A program made the position numbers and the translations under genes. A stretch of 32,408 nt of DNA from contig SCUF01000399.1 in the NCBI GenBank assembly GCA_004298325.1, forward strand, positions 1 to 32,408. The letters are read 5' to 3'. Positions within the stretch are counted from its first letter, which is position 1. Each line of letters opens with the position of its first letter. The notes below the pieces were generated by a model. It saw only the letters and a list, made by a program, of their open reading frames with translations, was not told the origin of the DNA and did no database searches. Shown one piece after another: positions 16,849-25,005 of this stretch. This DNA is from Betaproteobacteria bacterium (GTDB lineage: Bacteria > Pseudomonadota > Gammaproteobacteria > Burkholderiales > SG8-39).

Positions 16849-17546
16849 GCCGCGCCGCGCTCGTCCTCGGCGCTCGCGAAGCCGCGGGCGTGCCGGCGGC
16901 GGTGCTCGCGGCCGGTTACCTCGGCTTCGGCGCCCTTGCCGCCGGGCACGGGCTGCCGCTTTCGCTCGTGGTCGCTTCCACGCTCGCCGTCTGGGCGTTG
17001 CCCGGGCAACTGATCCTGGTGGAAATGAACACGCTCGGCGCACCGCACTTCGCGATCGTGTTCACGGTGGCGCTGTCCTCGGCGCGCTTTCTGCCGATGA
17101 CGCTGGTGCTGATGCCGCTGATGCGCGATGCGCGCCATCGCGGGTGGCATTACTACGTCTTGGCGCAGCTCCTCGCGCTCACCGGCTGGACCATGGCCAT
17201 GGCGCGTTTTCCGGAAATCGAGCGCGCGCAGCGCCTGGCCTGGTTCTACGGCTTCACCGTGGTGTGCCTGGCGGCAAGCGCCGCGGCCACCGCCACCGGC
17301 TACCTGATTGCCGACCTTCTGACGCCGCTTGCCAAGACGGGCCTCGTCTTCATGGCACCCCTGTACTACCTGTTGATCCTCGTTGGCGGCGTGCGTCAGC
17401 GCACTGCCGCGCTGGCGCTTGCCTGCGGCGCTCTTGCCGGGCCCCTCGCGTATCTTGGGTCTGCGCAATGGAGCGTGCTGGTCGGAGGCTTCGCGGGCGG
17501 CACGCTGGCCTACCTGATCCAGCGTCAGGGCCGGCTTGGTGGCTGA
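16845..17546 (+). CDS. azlC: AzlC-family branched-chain amino acid export permease, large subunit
   Basis: This 233-residue hydrophobic protein of the AzlC family (BrnF/YgaZ relatives) exports branched-chain amino acids or related compounds together with AzlD. Family landmarks are the early GYLGFGALAAGHGL segment near residues 23-36, WALPGQLILVEMNTLGAP near 51 and the ARFLPMTLVLMPLMRD stretch near 77-92. About six helices are expected. The start is the TTG at 16845 overlapping the stop of the DppC-like gene, as the protein must begin close to this point. This attaches the exporter to the ABC import operon. Whether it exports leucine/valine here is inferred only from the family. Confidence 0.87.
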   Translation: MSRAALVLGAREAAGVPAAVLAAGYLGFGALAAGHGLPLSLVVASTLAVWALPGQLILVEMNTLGAPHFAIVFTVALSSARFLPMTLVLMPLMRDARHRGWHYYVLAQLLALTGWTMAMARFPEIERAQRLAWFYGFTVVCLAASAAATATGYLIADLLTPLAKTGLVFMAPLYYLLILVGGVRQRTAALALACGALAGPLAYLGSAQWSVLVGGFAGGTLAYLIQRQGRLGG

Positions 17547-17862
17547 ATCCTGGGTGCTGCTGGCGCTGTGCGGGCTCGCCACCTATGCCTGGCGCGGGCT
17601 GGGAGCACGGCTGTCGAGCGAAATCGATGCCGAGAGCGAGGTGTTCGCGTGGATTTCCTGCGTCGCCTACGCGATGATCGCCGGCCTCATCGCGCGCATC
17701 CTCGTCATGCCGACGGGCGCGCTGGCGGAAACGACGCTCGTCGAGCGCGCACTGGGCAGTGCCGTGGCGCTGGGCGCCTACTTCTGGCTGACCCGGCGCA
17801 ATCTGTTCGCCGGCGTGTTCGCCGGCGCGGCCGCCGTGTGGCTGATGAAGCTTCTCATCTAG
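17536..17862 (+). CDS. azlD: AzlD-family small subunit of branched-chain amino acid exporter
   Basis: This 108-residue protein has three or four membrane helices (about residues 5-22, 38-58, 67-86 and 88-107) and matches AzlD in size and position after azlC. The start is TTG 17536 or GTG 17539, both inside the end of azlC, an 8-11 base overlap. It is the last gene of the long plus-strand run. Its TAG shares the CTAG sequence with the stop of the convergent CoA-transferase gene, so no room for a separate terminator exists. Confidence 0.82.
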   Translation: MVAESWVLLALCGLATYAWRGLGARLSSEIDAESEVFAWISCVAYAMIAGLIARILVMPTGALAETTLVERALGSAVALGAYFWLTRRNLFAGVFAGAAAVWLMKLLI

Positions 17863-19082
17863 ATCGTTCCCTCAGCGCGCAGCCGCGCGATCTCGGCGTC
17901 AGTCTTGCCGAGGATGCCACGCAGGACTTCGTCGGTATGCTGGCCCAGCAGGGGCGGCGCCACGCGGTGCTCCAGCGGCGTGCCGGAAAACCGCATCGGG
18001 CTCGCGACCGTCGCCAGCTTGCCCGCCACCGGATGGTCCAGCTCGACGCGGATGCCGCGTGCCTTCACCTGCGGTTCTTCGAAGACCTGCGCAATATCGT
18101 TGATGGGTCCATTCGGCACGCCCGCCGTCTCGAGCAGCGCGACCCATTCGCGCGTGCTGCGTTGCAGGAAGACTTCCTGCAACAACCGCGTCAGTTCCGC
18201 CCGGTTCTCGACCCGCTGGCCGTTGGTGACGAAGCGTGCATCGGCGGCGAGCGCGGCGCAGCCGGCGGCCTCACAGAATTTGCGGTAGAGGTTGTCGTTG
18301 CCGCAGGCGAGGATCACTTCGCCGTCGCGTGTGCGAAACGGCTGATAGGGAACGATGTTGGGGTGCAGATTGCCGATTCGCTTGGGCGGCGTTCCGGTCG
18401 CGAAGTAGTTGGTGTTCTGGTAGGCGAGCAGCGCAATCTGCGAGTCGAGCAGCGCCAGATCCAGATGCTGCCCGAGGCCGGACTCGGCGCGGTGTGCAAG
18501 CGCAGCGCAGATGGCAATCGAGGCGTACATCCCGGTGATGATGTCCGCGACGGGAACCCCGGCGCGCTGCGGGCCGCCGCCCGGCACGCCGTCGGGCTCG
18601 CCGGTGACGCTCATCATCCCGCCCATGCCCTGGATCATGAAGTCGTAGCCGGGCCGCTCGCGGTAGGGGCCGGTCTGGCCGAAACCCGTGACCGAGCAGT
18701 AGATGAGGCGCGGGTTGAGCGCCTTGAGATCGTCGTAGCCGAGCCCGTAGCGCGCCAGGTCGCCGAACTTGTAGTTCTCGATCAGCACGTCCGAGGCGCG
18801 CGCGAGCTCGCGCACGAGGGCCTGGCCCTGCGGCACGGCAAGGTTGATCGTGACCGATTTCTTGCCCCGGTTCGCGGCGGTGAAGTAGGCCGAGTCCTTG
18901 GTATCGCGGCCTTCACGGTCCTTGATCCACGGCGGACCGTAGGTGCGCGAGTCATCGCCGAGCTTCGGGCGCTCGACCTTGAGCACTTCGGCCCCCAGGT
19001 CGGCGAGATTCTGCCCCGCCCAGGGCCCCGCCAGCACGCGGGAGAGATCCAGCACGCGAACATGCGACAGGGGGCCAGGCAT
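17859..19082 (-). CDS. Class III CoA transferase (CaiB/BaiF family)
   Basis: This 407-residue enzyme moves CoA between carboxylic acids without a ping-pong glutamate, using an aspartyl intermediate. Family signatures are VLDLSRVLAGPWAGQNLADLGAEV spread over residues 10-33, the NRGKKSVTINL segment at 71-81, LIENYKFGDLARYGL near 100, and VTGFGQTGPYRERPGYDFM with Asp147 at the catalytic position (the formyl-CoA transferase Asp169 equivalent). The C-terminal GQHTDEVLRGILG motif is also typical. The ATG at 19082 has an AAAGGAGA ribosome site and lies 30 bases after the TauE-like stop, so it is the last gene of the glpD run. Substrate is unassigned. Other CaiB members act on carnitine, oxalate, succinate or mesaconate CoA esters. 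Confidence 0.92.
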   Translation of the reverse strand: MPGPLSHVRVLDLSRVLAGPWAGQNLADLGAEVLKVERPKLGDDSRTYGPPWIKDREGRDTKDSAYFTAANRGKKSVTINLAVPQGQALVRELARASDVLIENYKFGDLARYGLGYDDLKALNPRLIYCSVTGFGQTGPYRERPGYDFMIQGMGGMMSVTGEPDGVPGGGPQRAGVPVADIITGMYASIAICAALAHRAESGLGQHLDLALLDSQIALLAYQNTNYFATGTPPKRIGNLHPNIVPYQPFRTRDGEVILACGNDNLYRKFCEAAGCAALAADARFVTNGQRVENRAELTRLLQEVFLQRSTREWVALLETAGVPNGPINDIAQVFEEPQVKARGIRVELDHPVAGKLATVASPMRFSGTPLEHRVAPPLLGQHTDEVLRGILGKTDAEIARLRAEGTI

Positions 19083-19112
19083 GAGGTTCGTCTCCTTTAC
19101 CGATGAGCCGCG

Positions 19113-19907
19113 TTACCACAGCGTCGCCAGCATGCGCGCGCCAAGGGCGTACAGCATGATCGCAAACACGGTCCGCAGGCGGGCGATGGGCAGCCGATGC
19201 GCCAGCCGCGCCCCCCAGGGCGCAACCCACATGCTGGTCGCGACGATCAGCACCAGCGCCGGCAGGTACACGAAACCGAAGCTGCCGCCGGGCAGGCCCT
19301 CGACGCGCAGGCCCTGGAGCACATAGCCGGCCGATCCGGCGAACGCAATCGGAAAGCCGTTCGCCGCGGCGGTGCCGATCGCGCGCCGGAGCGGGAGGTT
19401 GCACCAGGCGAGGAACGGGATCGAGAGAAACGCACCGCCCGCCGCGAGCAGGCTGGAAAAGCCGCCGATGACCGCGCCCGCGACGAAAATGCCCGCCGGG
19501 CCGGGGAGCGCACGCGTCGACTTGGGTTGCCGCTGCAACAGCATCTGGGTCGCGGCGAAGAACATGAAGCCGGTGAAAAATGCCGCCAGCGGTCGCGTCG
19601 GAATGAGCCCGGCGCCGAGCGCCGCGGCGAAGGACCCCACGACGATGCCGGGCGACATGGCGCGCGCGATCGGCCAGTCGACGGCGCCGTGGCGGTGATG
19701 CGCGCGCACGCTCGCGACCGAGGTGAACACGATCGTCGTGATCCCAGTCGCGAGCGCCAGATGCATCATGTGCTCGGCGGGAAAACCCTTGGCGGTGAAA
19801 ATGAACACCAGCGCCGGCACCATCACCATGCCGCCACCGATGCCGAGCAGCCCGGCGAGGAACCCCACCGCAGCTCCGGTCAGGAGATACGCCCACCACC
19901 ACTCCAC
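19113..19907 (-). CDS. TauE/SafE-family membrane permease (anion or sulfonate exporter type)
   Basis: This 264-residue protein has about eight membrane segments in two homologous halves. Each half begins with a glycine-rich motif: VGFLAGLLGIGGGMVMVPAL at about residues 14-33 and AVIGGFSSLLAAGGAFLSIP in the second half. These define the TauE/SafE family, which exports sulfite, sulfoacetate or other small anions. The start is GTG 19907, whose first base is shared with the final base of the HAD gene's TAG stop. It lies between the phosphatase and the CoA transferase on one likely transcript. The transported anion is not deducible. Confidence 0.88.
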   Translation of the reverse strand: MEWWWAYLLTGAAVGFLAGLLGIGGGMVMVPALVFIFTAKGFPAEHMMHLALATGITTIVFTSVASVRAHHRHGAVDWPIARAMSPGIVVGSFAAALGAGLIPTRPLAAFFTGFMFFAATQMLLQRQPKSTRALPGPAGIFVAGAVIGGFSSLLAAGGAFLSIPFLAWCNLPLRRAIGTAAANGFPIAFAGSAGYVLQGLRVEGLPGGSFGFVYLPALVLIVATSMWVAPWGARLAHRLPIARLRTVFAIMLYALGARMLATLW

Positions 19908-20689
19908 TACGGCGCTCCGAGGAGGTGCGACACCAGCTCCGCGAATCCCGCCCCGCAGGCACTCCGCGTCACGTAATTCGGCGCTGCCGCCAGCCGTCCC
20001 GAGAAGCGCGCCACGTTGGCGACCCCTACCGAGTGCTCGAAAAAGGCGAACATCGGCGCGTCGTTCGGCGAATCGCCGGCAAACACGAACTGCGCATTGG
20101 CGCGCTCCAGGTCGGTGCCGAAGCGCTCGGCGAACAGCCGCCGCGTCATGCCGAGCTTGTCGTAGTCGCCGAACCAGCCGTTGACGTGGATCGAACTGAT
20201 CTTCGCCGTGAGGCCCGCCTCGCGCATCAGCGCGGCGATGCGCTCGGCGTCTTCCAGCTCAAGCGCCGGCAGGTCCTCGCAGTAGTCGATGGCGAGATCG
20301 GATTCGCGATAGGCCTGGTCCGATGCGAGCGCGCAACCCGGCACCGCCGCGAGAATGCGGCGCGCGATGTCTCCCAGACGAGCGCGCTTTTCACGGCGCA
20401 CGGACTCGTCGTCCTGGAAGCGACGCAGCAGCCGGCCCTGATGATGCAGAAAGTAGAACGCGCCGTTCTCGCCCACCACCGCGTCGACCGGCCACAGGCG
20501 CGCGATCTGGTCGCACCAGCCGGCCGGACGTCCGGTGATCGGTACCGCGAGCCGGCCGGCCGCATGCCAGCGTTCCAGCGCACCATAGGCGGCGGCCGTG
20601 AGACGGCCTTCCGTGGTCAGCGTGTCGTCGATGTCGAACAGCAGGCCGCGGATGCCCTGCGCCGGCAGTTCGCCGAGCGGACGCATCAT
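19907..20689 (-). CDS. HAD-IIB family phosphatase (sugar-phosphate phosphatase type)
   Basis: This 260-residue haloacid-dehalogenase-fold phosphatase has motif I LLFDIDDTLT with nucleophile Asp19 and general-acid Asp21. Motif II is PITGRPAGW, and motif IV is FAGDSPNDAPMF, which binds magnesium. The insertion of a C2-type cap between motifs II and III fits the HAD-IIB/Cof group, which includes sucrose-, trehalose- and mannosyl-3-phosphoglycerate phosphatases. The ATG at 20689 overlaps the glpD stop (ATGATGA), and a second ATG follows directly. A long upstream in-frame extension is only glpD read in the wrong frame. Coupling to glpD suggests a phosphorylated three-carbon or glycosyl-glycerol type substrate, but this is inference. 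Confidence 0.85.
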   Translation of the reverse strand: MMRPLGELPAQGIRGLLFDIDDTLTTEGRLTAAAYGALERWHAAGRLAVPITGRPAGWCDQIARLWPVDAVVGENGAFYFLHHQGRLLRRFQDDESVRREKRARLGDIARRILAAVPGCALASDQAYRESDLAIDYCEDLPALELEDAERIAALMREAGLTAKISSIHVNGWFGDYDKLGMTRRLFAERFGTDLERANAQFVFAGDSPNDAPMFAFFEHSVGVANVARFSGRLAAAPNYVTRSACGAGFAELVSHLLGAP

Positions 20690-22188
20690 CGACCCATGCG
20701 CGCGGCGACACGCGCGCGCTGGGCCTCGGTCATGTGCAGCCCGCATTTGGTGCGTCGCCACAGCACATCTTCTGCGCTGCGCGCCCACTCGCGTTCGACG
20801 AGATAACCCACCTCGCGCTCGTGCAGGCCGGCGCCGAAATCTTCTCCGAGCTCGCCGTCGCCGACGACCTCCAGTGCGCGCGTGCCGTGGCGCCTGAAAA
20901 TGCCGCGCAGGCAATTGCGTCCGATACGCGGGCGGCGCGCAAACAGCGCTTCGCGCGCCGCCGCGCGGCCGGCAGCGCCAAAGTCGCTCCCGGGCAGGGG
21001 GGCGGTGGCGGTCCAGGCCGCCTTCATGGCGGGAAAGTACGGCGCGAGTTTCGCCACCGCCTGCTCGGCGAGTCTGCGATAGGTCGTGATCTTGCCGCCG
21101 AATACCGACAGCACGGGCGTCGTGCCCGCCGCGTCGTCGAGCCGCAAGGTGTAGTCGCGCGTCACCGCCGAGGGATCGCTCGTGCCGTCGTCGTATAGCG
21201 GGCGCACCCCGGCATAGCGCCACACGATGTCCTGCGGGCTCACCGGACGCGCGAGGTAGCGGTTCACCGCGCGGCAGAGGTAGTCCACCTCCTGCGCCGT
21301 CACAACGGGTGCCGCCGCCTCGGTCACGGGCACATCGGTGGTTCCCACGAGGGTGTAGCTTCCCTCGTAAGGGATCATGAACACCACGCGGCGGTCATCA
21401 TTCTGCAGCAGGAAAACATGCTCGCCCGCGTACAGTCGCGGCAGCACGATGTGGCTGCCCTTCACCAGGCGCACCGCATCGCCGGAAGGCTGCGCCAGCC
21501 GCTCGTTCAGCACCTGTTTGACCCAGGGGCCGGCGGCATTGACGATGGCGCGCGCGCGAACGCGCGTGCCGTCGGACAGCCCGACCTGCCAGACGCCATC
21601 GTGCCGCCGCGCCGAGACGCATTCGGTGCGCGTGCGGATGGCGGCGCCGAGTTCGGCCGCGCTGAGCGCATTCGCCACCACCAGACGCGCGTCGTCCACA
21701 CGGCAGTCCGAGTACTCGAAGCCATGCCGGAATTCCGGCTTCAGTCCGGCGTTGAGCGGCGGCAGGTCGAGCCGCACGCCGCGCGAGCCCGGCAGCGACG
21801 CACGCCCGGCGCCGAGTGACGGCGCCAGCCGGCCGAGACGGTCGTACAGGAAAAGCCCCGCGCGAATCATCCAGCGCGGTCGCAGCTCCGGCACGTGCGG
21901 CATGATGAAACGCGCCGGCCAGACGAGATGGCGCGCGATCGCGAGCATGACTTCGCGCTCGGCCAGCGCCTCGGCCACCAGGCGGAACTCGTAGTGCTCC
22001 AGATAACGCAGGCCGCCATGGATCAGCTTCGAAGACCACGACGAGGTGGCGCTCGCCAGATCGTCCTTTTCCGCCAGGATCACCGACAGGCCGCGTCCCG
22101 CCGCATCGCGCGCGATGCCGGCGCCGTTGACGCCGCCGCCCACGACCAGAAGGTCGACCGTGCCCCCCGGGGAATCGTGCGATTGCAA
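20686..22188 (-). CDS. glpD: Aerobic glycerol-3-phosphate dehydrogenase
   Basis: The 500-residue membrane-associated flavoenzyme oxidises sn-glycerol-3-phosphate to dihydroxyacetone phosphate and reduces quinone. It has the FAD Rossmann motif LLVVGGGVNGAGIARDAAGR at about residues 13-32, and ATSSWSSKLIHGGLRYLEHYEFRLV, the GlpD fingerprint, at 47-71. Also present are FEYSDCRVDDARLV, NAAGPWVKQVL, and RYAGVRPLYDDG followed by SVFGGKITTYRRLAE. The C-terminal DEWARR-like region appears as VEREWARSAEDVLWRRTKCG. Start is TTG 22188, because no ATG or GTG lies close enough upstream of the FAD motif. No good ribosome site is visible, but the kinase stop is only 8 bases upstream. No glpK or glpF is present in the window. 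Confidence 0.95.
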   Translation of the reverse strand: MQSHDSPGGTVDLLVVGGGVNGAGIARDAAGRGLSVILAEKDDLASATSSWSSKLIHGGLRYLEHYEFRLVAEALAEREVMLAIARHLVWPARFIMPHVPELRPRWMIRAGLFLYDRLGRLAPSLGAGRASLPGSRGVRLDLPPLNAGLKPEFRHGFEYSDCRVDDARLVVANALSAAELGAAIRTRTECVSARRHDGVWQVGLSDGTRVRARAIVNAAGPWVKQVLNERLAQPSGDAVRLVKGSHIVLPRLYAGEHVFLLQNDDRRVVFMIPYEGSYTLVGTTDVPVTEAAAPVVTAQEVDYLCRAVNRYLARPVSPQDIVWRYAGVRPLYDDGTSDPSAVTRDYTLRLDDAAGTTPVLSVFGGKITTYRRLAEQAVAKLAPYFPAMKAAWTATAPLPGSDFGAAGRAAAREALFARRPRIGRNCLRGIFRRHGTRALEVVGDGELGEDFGAGLHEREVGYLVEREWARSAEDVLWRRTKCGLHMTEAQRARVAARMGR

Positions 22189-22196
22189 GCGGCGGA

Positions 22197-23801
22197 TTAT
22201 AAGGTCGGTTCGCGCGCCGCCCTCAGATTGGCGGTGACAGCGACACCGCTGCCGCCCGGCAGATTTTCGGCGCGCAGGCTGCCGCCGTGAAATTCGGCGA
22301 TCAGGCGCGCCACGTACAGCCCGAGCCCCAGGTGCGGCGCGTCGCCGGAGCGCGCAGCGCGCTGCGAAACCATCGACTCGAAAAGCGATTCGCGGATCGC
22401 CTCCGGCAGGGACGGTCCCGCGTTTTCGACGCGAAGGCTCGCGTCCGCGCCGAGGACGATCCGCACCGTCGTGCCGGGGGCCTGAAAGTCGACCGCGTTC
22501 TCGACCAGCTTGTCGAGCATCTGCGCGAGCAGGTCGGCGCTGCCGTCGAGCGTCACCGGGACCGCAGGCACCGCAACTTCAAATGCGGTGCGCGCGTACG
22601 CCAGGCGGTAGCCCTCGGCGCAGCCGCGCACCACGGGCACCGCGTCGTAGCGCTCGCGCGCCTCCGTAGACAGGCTCTGCTCCAGGCGGCTCGCCTCGGC
22701 CATGCGCGCGAGGATCGCGCTGAGCCGGCCGAGCCCCTCTTCCGCGCGCTTGAGGTAGGTGCGGGCCTCCTCGTCGCCGCGCGCGGCATGCAGATTTTCC
22801 AGCGACGATCGCACCACGGCGATCGGTGTGCGCAGCTCGTGCGACAGCCGCCCGGCCATGCCCTCGAGATAGGCATTGTAGCGGCTCATGCGTCGCAGCA
22901 CCGTGGTGAAGCTGCGCGAGAGATCGCCGATTTCGTCGCCCGCGCCGGAGGCCGTCAGCAGCCGGGTGACGCGACCGTGCGCGTCGATCGCGGCTTCGGC
23001 CTCGTCGCGCAGTCTGCGGATGCGGCTGGAGATGCGCGTCGCAAACCACAGCAGCACCGCCCCGACCAGGGCAAACACTGCCAGCGTCACCGTCAGCAGC
23101 CGCTCGAGCGCCTGGTTGGTGAAAGACGCGATGCGATTCGTCGTTTCCTCGGCAACCACCGCGCCGTACACCTGATCGCCGACCCAGATCGGGTGCGCTG
23201 CGGAGACGATGCGCGCGCGGCCGTCGCGCGTGTTGCGCGTGCGCTCGCCCGCCGCGCCCTGCAGCGCGGAGGCGATTTCGCGCCCGGCGCCGAGCGCTTC
23301 GTCGGCAATCGCCTCGTCGAAGTCCTCCGTCGGGGCGCCGATCAGCCAGCCCAGGGCGGCCTGCACGACGCCGGGCCGCTCCGGTTCGGGCCGCCGCAGC
23401 GACCCCGCGAGCGCCAGCACGCGATAGTCGCGGCTCACCACCCAGACGCGCGAGCTGGCGCGCGCCACCCCTTTCAGGATGGCGGCAATCTCGGCATTGG
23501 CGGCGGATCCTGCATCCGGAGTCTCGCTCGCGCCAAGCAGCGAAGTGCCGCCGGCAAGGCGCTGCAGCTCGCGCTCGGCTTCGCGGCGCAGCTCGGATTC
23601 GTCCGCCGAGCGGTAGGCCAGCAGCTGGGGCCGGTCGTGCAGCGCCGTCGCCACGGCGCGCGCAGTGGCTGCGAGTGCCGCCTCCTGCGCGCCGAGCAGG
23701 AAACGCTCCATTTCGCGCACGTAGCGATAGCCCGCCCAAGGCAGCGCAAGCAGCACCAGCGCCACCAGCGCGAGCTTCGCGCGCAGCGTGAGCCGGTTCA
23801 A
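22197..23801 (-). CDS. Sensor histidine kinase resembling the proteobacterial dedicated-sortase system kinase
   Basis: This 534-residue inner-membrane sensor kinase has a first membrane helix at about residues 8-25, a periplasmic sensor domain of about 200 residues, a second helix near 235-253, a HAMP linker, and a HisKA dimerisation domain with RLSHELRTPIAVVRSS (phospho-accepting His near residue 321). The ATPase domain follows, with N-box LVENAVDF and G-box HLGLGLYVARLIAEFHGG. From memory, the combination with the adjacent regulator resembles the PdsS/PdsR pair of the dedicated sortase system. That assignment is not proven. The start is TTG 23801, one base after the regulator stop. A start further in would remove part of the first helix. 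The signal sensed is unknown. Confidence 0.88.
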   Translation of the reverse strand: MNRLTLRAKLALVALVLLALPWAGYRYVREMERFLLGAQEAALAATARAVATALHDRPQLLAYRSADESELRREAERELQRLAGGTSLLGASETPDAGSAANAEIAAILKGVARASSRVWVVSRDYRVLALAGSLRRPEPERPGVVQAALGWLIGAPTEDFDEAIADEALGAGREIASALQGAAGERTRNTRDGRARIVSAAHPIWVGDQVYGAVVAEETTNRIASFTNQALERLLTVTLAVFALVGAVLLWFATRISSRIRRLRDEAEAAIDAHGRVTRLLTASGAGDEIGDLSRSFTTVLRRMSRYNAYLEGMAGRLSHELRTPIAVVRSSLENLHAARGDEEARTYLKRAEEGLGRLSAILARMAEASRLEQSLSTEARERYDAVPVVRGCAEGYRLAYARTAFEVAVPAVPVTLDGSADLLAQMLDKLVENAVDFQAPGTTVRIVLGADASLRVENAGPSLPEAIRESLFESMVSQRAARSGDAPHLGLGLYVARLIAEFHGGSLRAENLPGGSGVAVTANLRAAREPTL

Positions 23802-23802
23802 G

Positions 23803-24492
23803 TCAGGCCTGCCAGCGGTAGCCGAGGCCGTAGACCGTCTCGATGGCGTCGAAGGCGGGGTCGGCCGCGAGGAATTTGGCGCGCACGCGCTTGACGTGCG
23901 AAGTAATGGTGGCGTCGTCGACGACCAGTTCGGCGTCCCGCATCAGCTGTTCGCGGTTCTTGACATGCCCGGGATGGCGCGCCAGCGAATGCACGATCCA
24001 GAACTCGGTCAGCGTGAGGTCGATGCGGTTCCCTTTCCAGTGCGCACTGAAGCGCTTCAGGTCGAGTTCGAGCGCGCCGCGCGCGATCCTTTCCTCCACC
24101 GGCCGCTCCTCGCCCAGCGCATCGACGCGACGAAACAGCGCCGCGACGCGCGCCAGCAGGTGCGGCAGGCTCACGCCCTTGGTGAGATAGTCATCGGCGC
24201 CCATGCGCAGGCCGGAGACGACGTCGAAATCCGAGTCGCGTGCGGTCAGGAATACGATCGGCAGCTGCGCCGATAGCGCGCGCAGCTCGCGGCACAGGGC
24301 AAAGCCGCCGTCTGCCTCGTCGCCCAGGCCGATGTCGATGATCGCCAGATCGGGCAGGCGGACGCGACACGCCGCCAGCGCCGCGCGACGGCTGTCGTAG
24401 GCCGCGACCTCATAGCCGTGGCGCTTGAGCGCCTCGGCATAATTGGCCCGGATGGCCGGTTCGTCCTCGACCAGCGCGATGCGGCGGGGCAT
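23803..24492 (-). CDS. OmpR-family response regulator, partner of the adjacent kinase
   Basis: This 229-residue DNA-binding regulator has a receiver domain with the acidic pair Glu9/Asp10, phospho-acceptor Asp53 (LAIIDIGLGDE), the switch Thr in FLTARDSDFDVV and the conserved Lys in DDYLTKG. A winged-helix output domain spans about residues 130-229, ending VYGLGYRWQA. The wording of the receiver (DGGFALCRELRALSAQLP, then ARDSDFD and LRMGADDYLTK) is close to what I recall of the proteobacterial dedicated sortase system response regulator. ATG at 24492 lies only three bases after a TATATT box (24501-24496), so the message may have almost no leader. The gene is divergent from the tiny membrane protein gene at 24620. 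Confidence 0.93.
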   Translation of the reverse strand: MPRRIALVEDEPAIRANYAEALKRHGYEVAAYDSRRAALAACRVRLPDLAIIDIGLGDEADGGFALCRELRALSAQLPIVFLTARDSDFDVVSGLRMGADDYLTKGVSLPHLLARVAALFRRVDALGEERPVEERIARGALELDLKRFSAHWKGNRIDLTLTEFWIVHSLARHPGHVKNREQLMRDAELVVDDATITSHVKRVRAKFLAADPAFDAIETVYGLGYRWQA

Positions 24493-24619
24493 GCGCCGAA
24501 TATACCGGAACGCGCGGCGTCATTTTTCCTGCATGTTTTGTCGCGCGCCTGCCCGCTTTGGCGCCCGCTGCTTGCGGTTTCATCGGTTGCAATGTCGCTG
24601 ACTGCCGAGGAGATTGCGC

Positions 24620-24796
24620 ATGGCCAAATCCCGCACTTTCGCGCTCGAGATCGTGACCCAGACGGCGCTCGCCCTCGCCATCGGGCTCGCCGTCAGCATC
24701 GTCCTCGCCGGCGCCGCGCTGCTGCTCGCCGCCCACGCACAGGCCGGCGCGCCATCGGCAGGCGCGGCGACGAGCGTACCGGCCGCGGGCGCATGA
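24620..24796 (+). CDS. Small membrane protein of unknown function (58 residues)
   Basis: An ORF from ATG 24620 encodes a short positively charged N-terminus (MAKSRTF), one long hydrophobic helix at about residues 9-38 and a small Ala/Gly/Pro-rich tail. A GAGGAGA ribosome site (24607-24613) is well placed. It diverges from the response regulator with 127 bases between the starts, so it could be a target of that regulator. I do not recognise a family. The helix could be a signal anchor or an uncleaved signal peptide with the tail outside. Its stop overlaps the next ORF by ATGA. Confidence 0.6.
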   Translation: MAKSRTFALEIVTQTALALAIGLAVSIVLAGAALLLAAHAQAGAPSAGAATSVPAAGA

Positions 24797-24975
24797 TCAA
24801 GCCCGCAGGCGAGGGCGACGTTGCGCTCGGTGTCGAGTGCGCACTGCCCGCAGCCTATCCGCGCGGCAGCGGGCTGGCACGCGGCGATGGTCCCCTGGCG
24901 CGCGGCGCGAAGGCAGCGCTGCGGGCCGTCCGCCGCTTGAACAAGCGAACGCGCTGGCAGCAGCAGCGTCGCTGA
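24793..24975 (+). CDS. Hypothetical basic 60-residue ORF
   Basis: This ORF starts at ATG 24793, overlapping the stop of the small membrane protein gene (ATGA), and ends TGA 24975. The product is glycine/alanine-rich at first and strongly basic at the end (LNKRTRWQQQRR). No domain is recognised. The overlap suggests translational coupling, but the DNA is GC-rich enough for an open frame of this length by chance. Confidence 0.3.
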   Translation: MIKPAGEGDVALGVECALPAAYPRGSGLARGDGPLARGAKAALRAVRRLNKRTRWQQQRR

Positions 24976-25005
24976 GAGACCGCGGCGGCGGCGGCGCCGG
25001 ACTGG

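Noticed and set aside
17568-19106. 512-codon plus-strand open frame opposite the CoA transferase
   Set aside because: Shadow of the CaiB-type gene on the minus strand. The sequence has no family motifs and crosses azlD in the wrong frame.
20690-21223. N-terminal extension of the HAD phosphatase frame
   Set aside because: The upstream 178 codons are glpD read out of frame. The HAD fold begins at ATG 20689, which overlaps the glpD stop.
22196-22201. Perfect TATAAT on the minus strand just before glpD as a promoter
   Set aside because: It includes the kinase stop codon (TTA TAA), has no credible -35 at 16-18 bases, and would start transcription at the TTG itself. It is probably coincidental.
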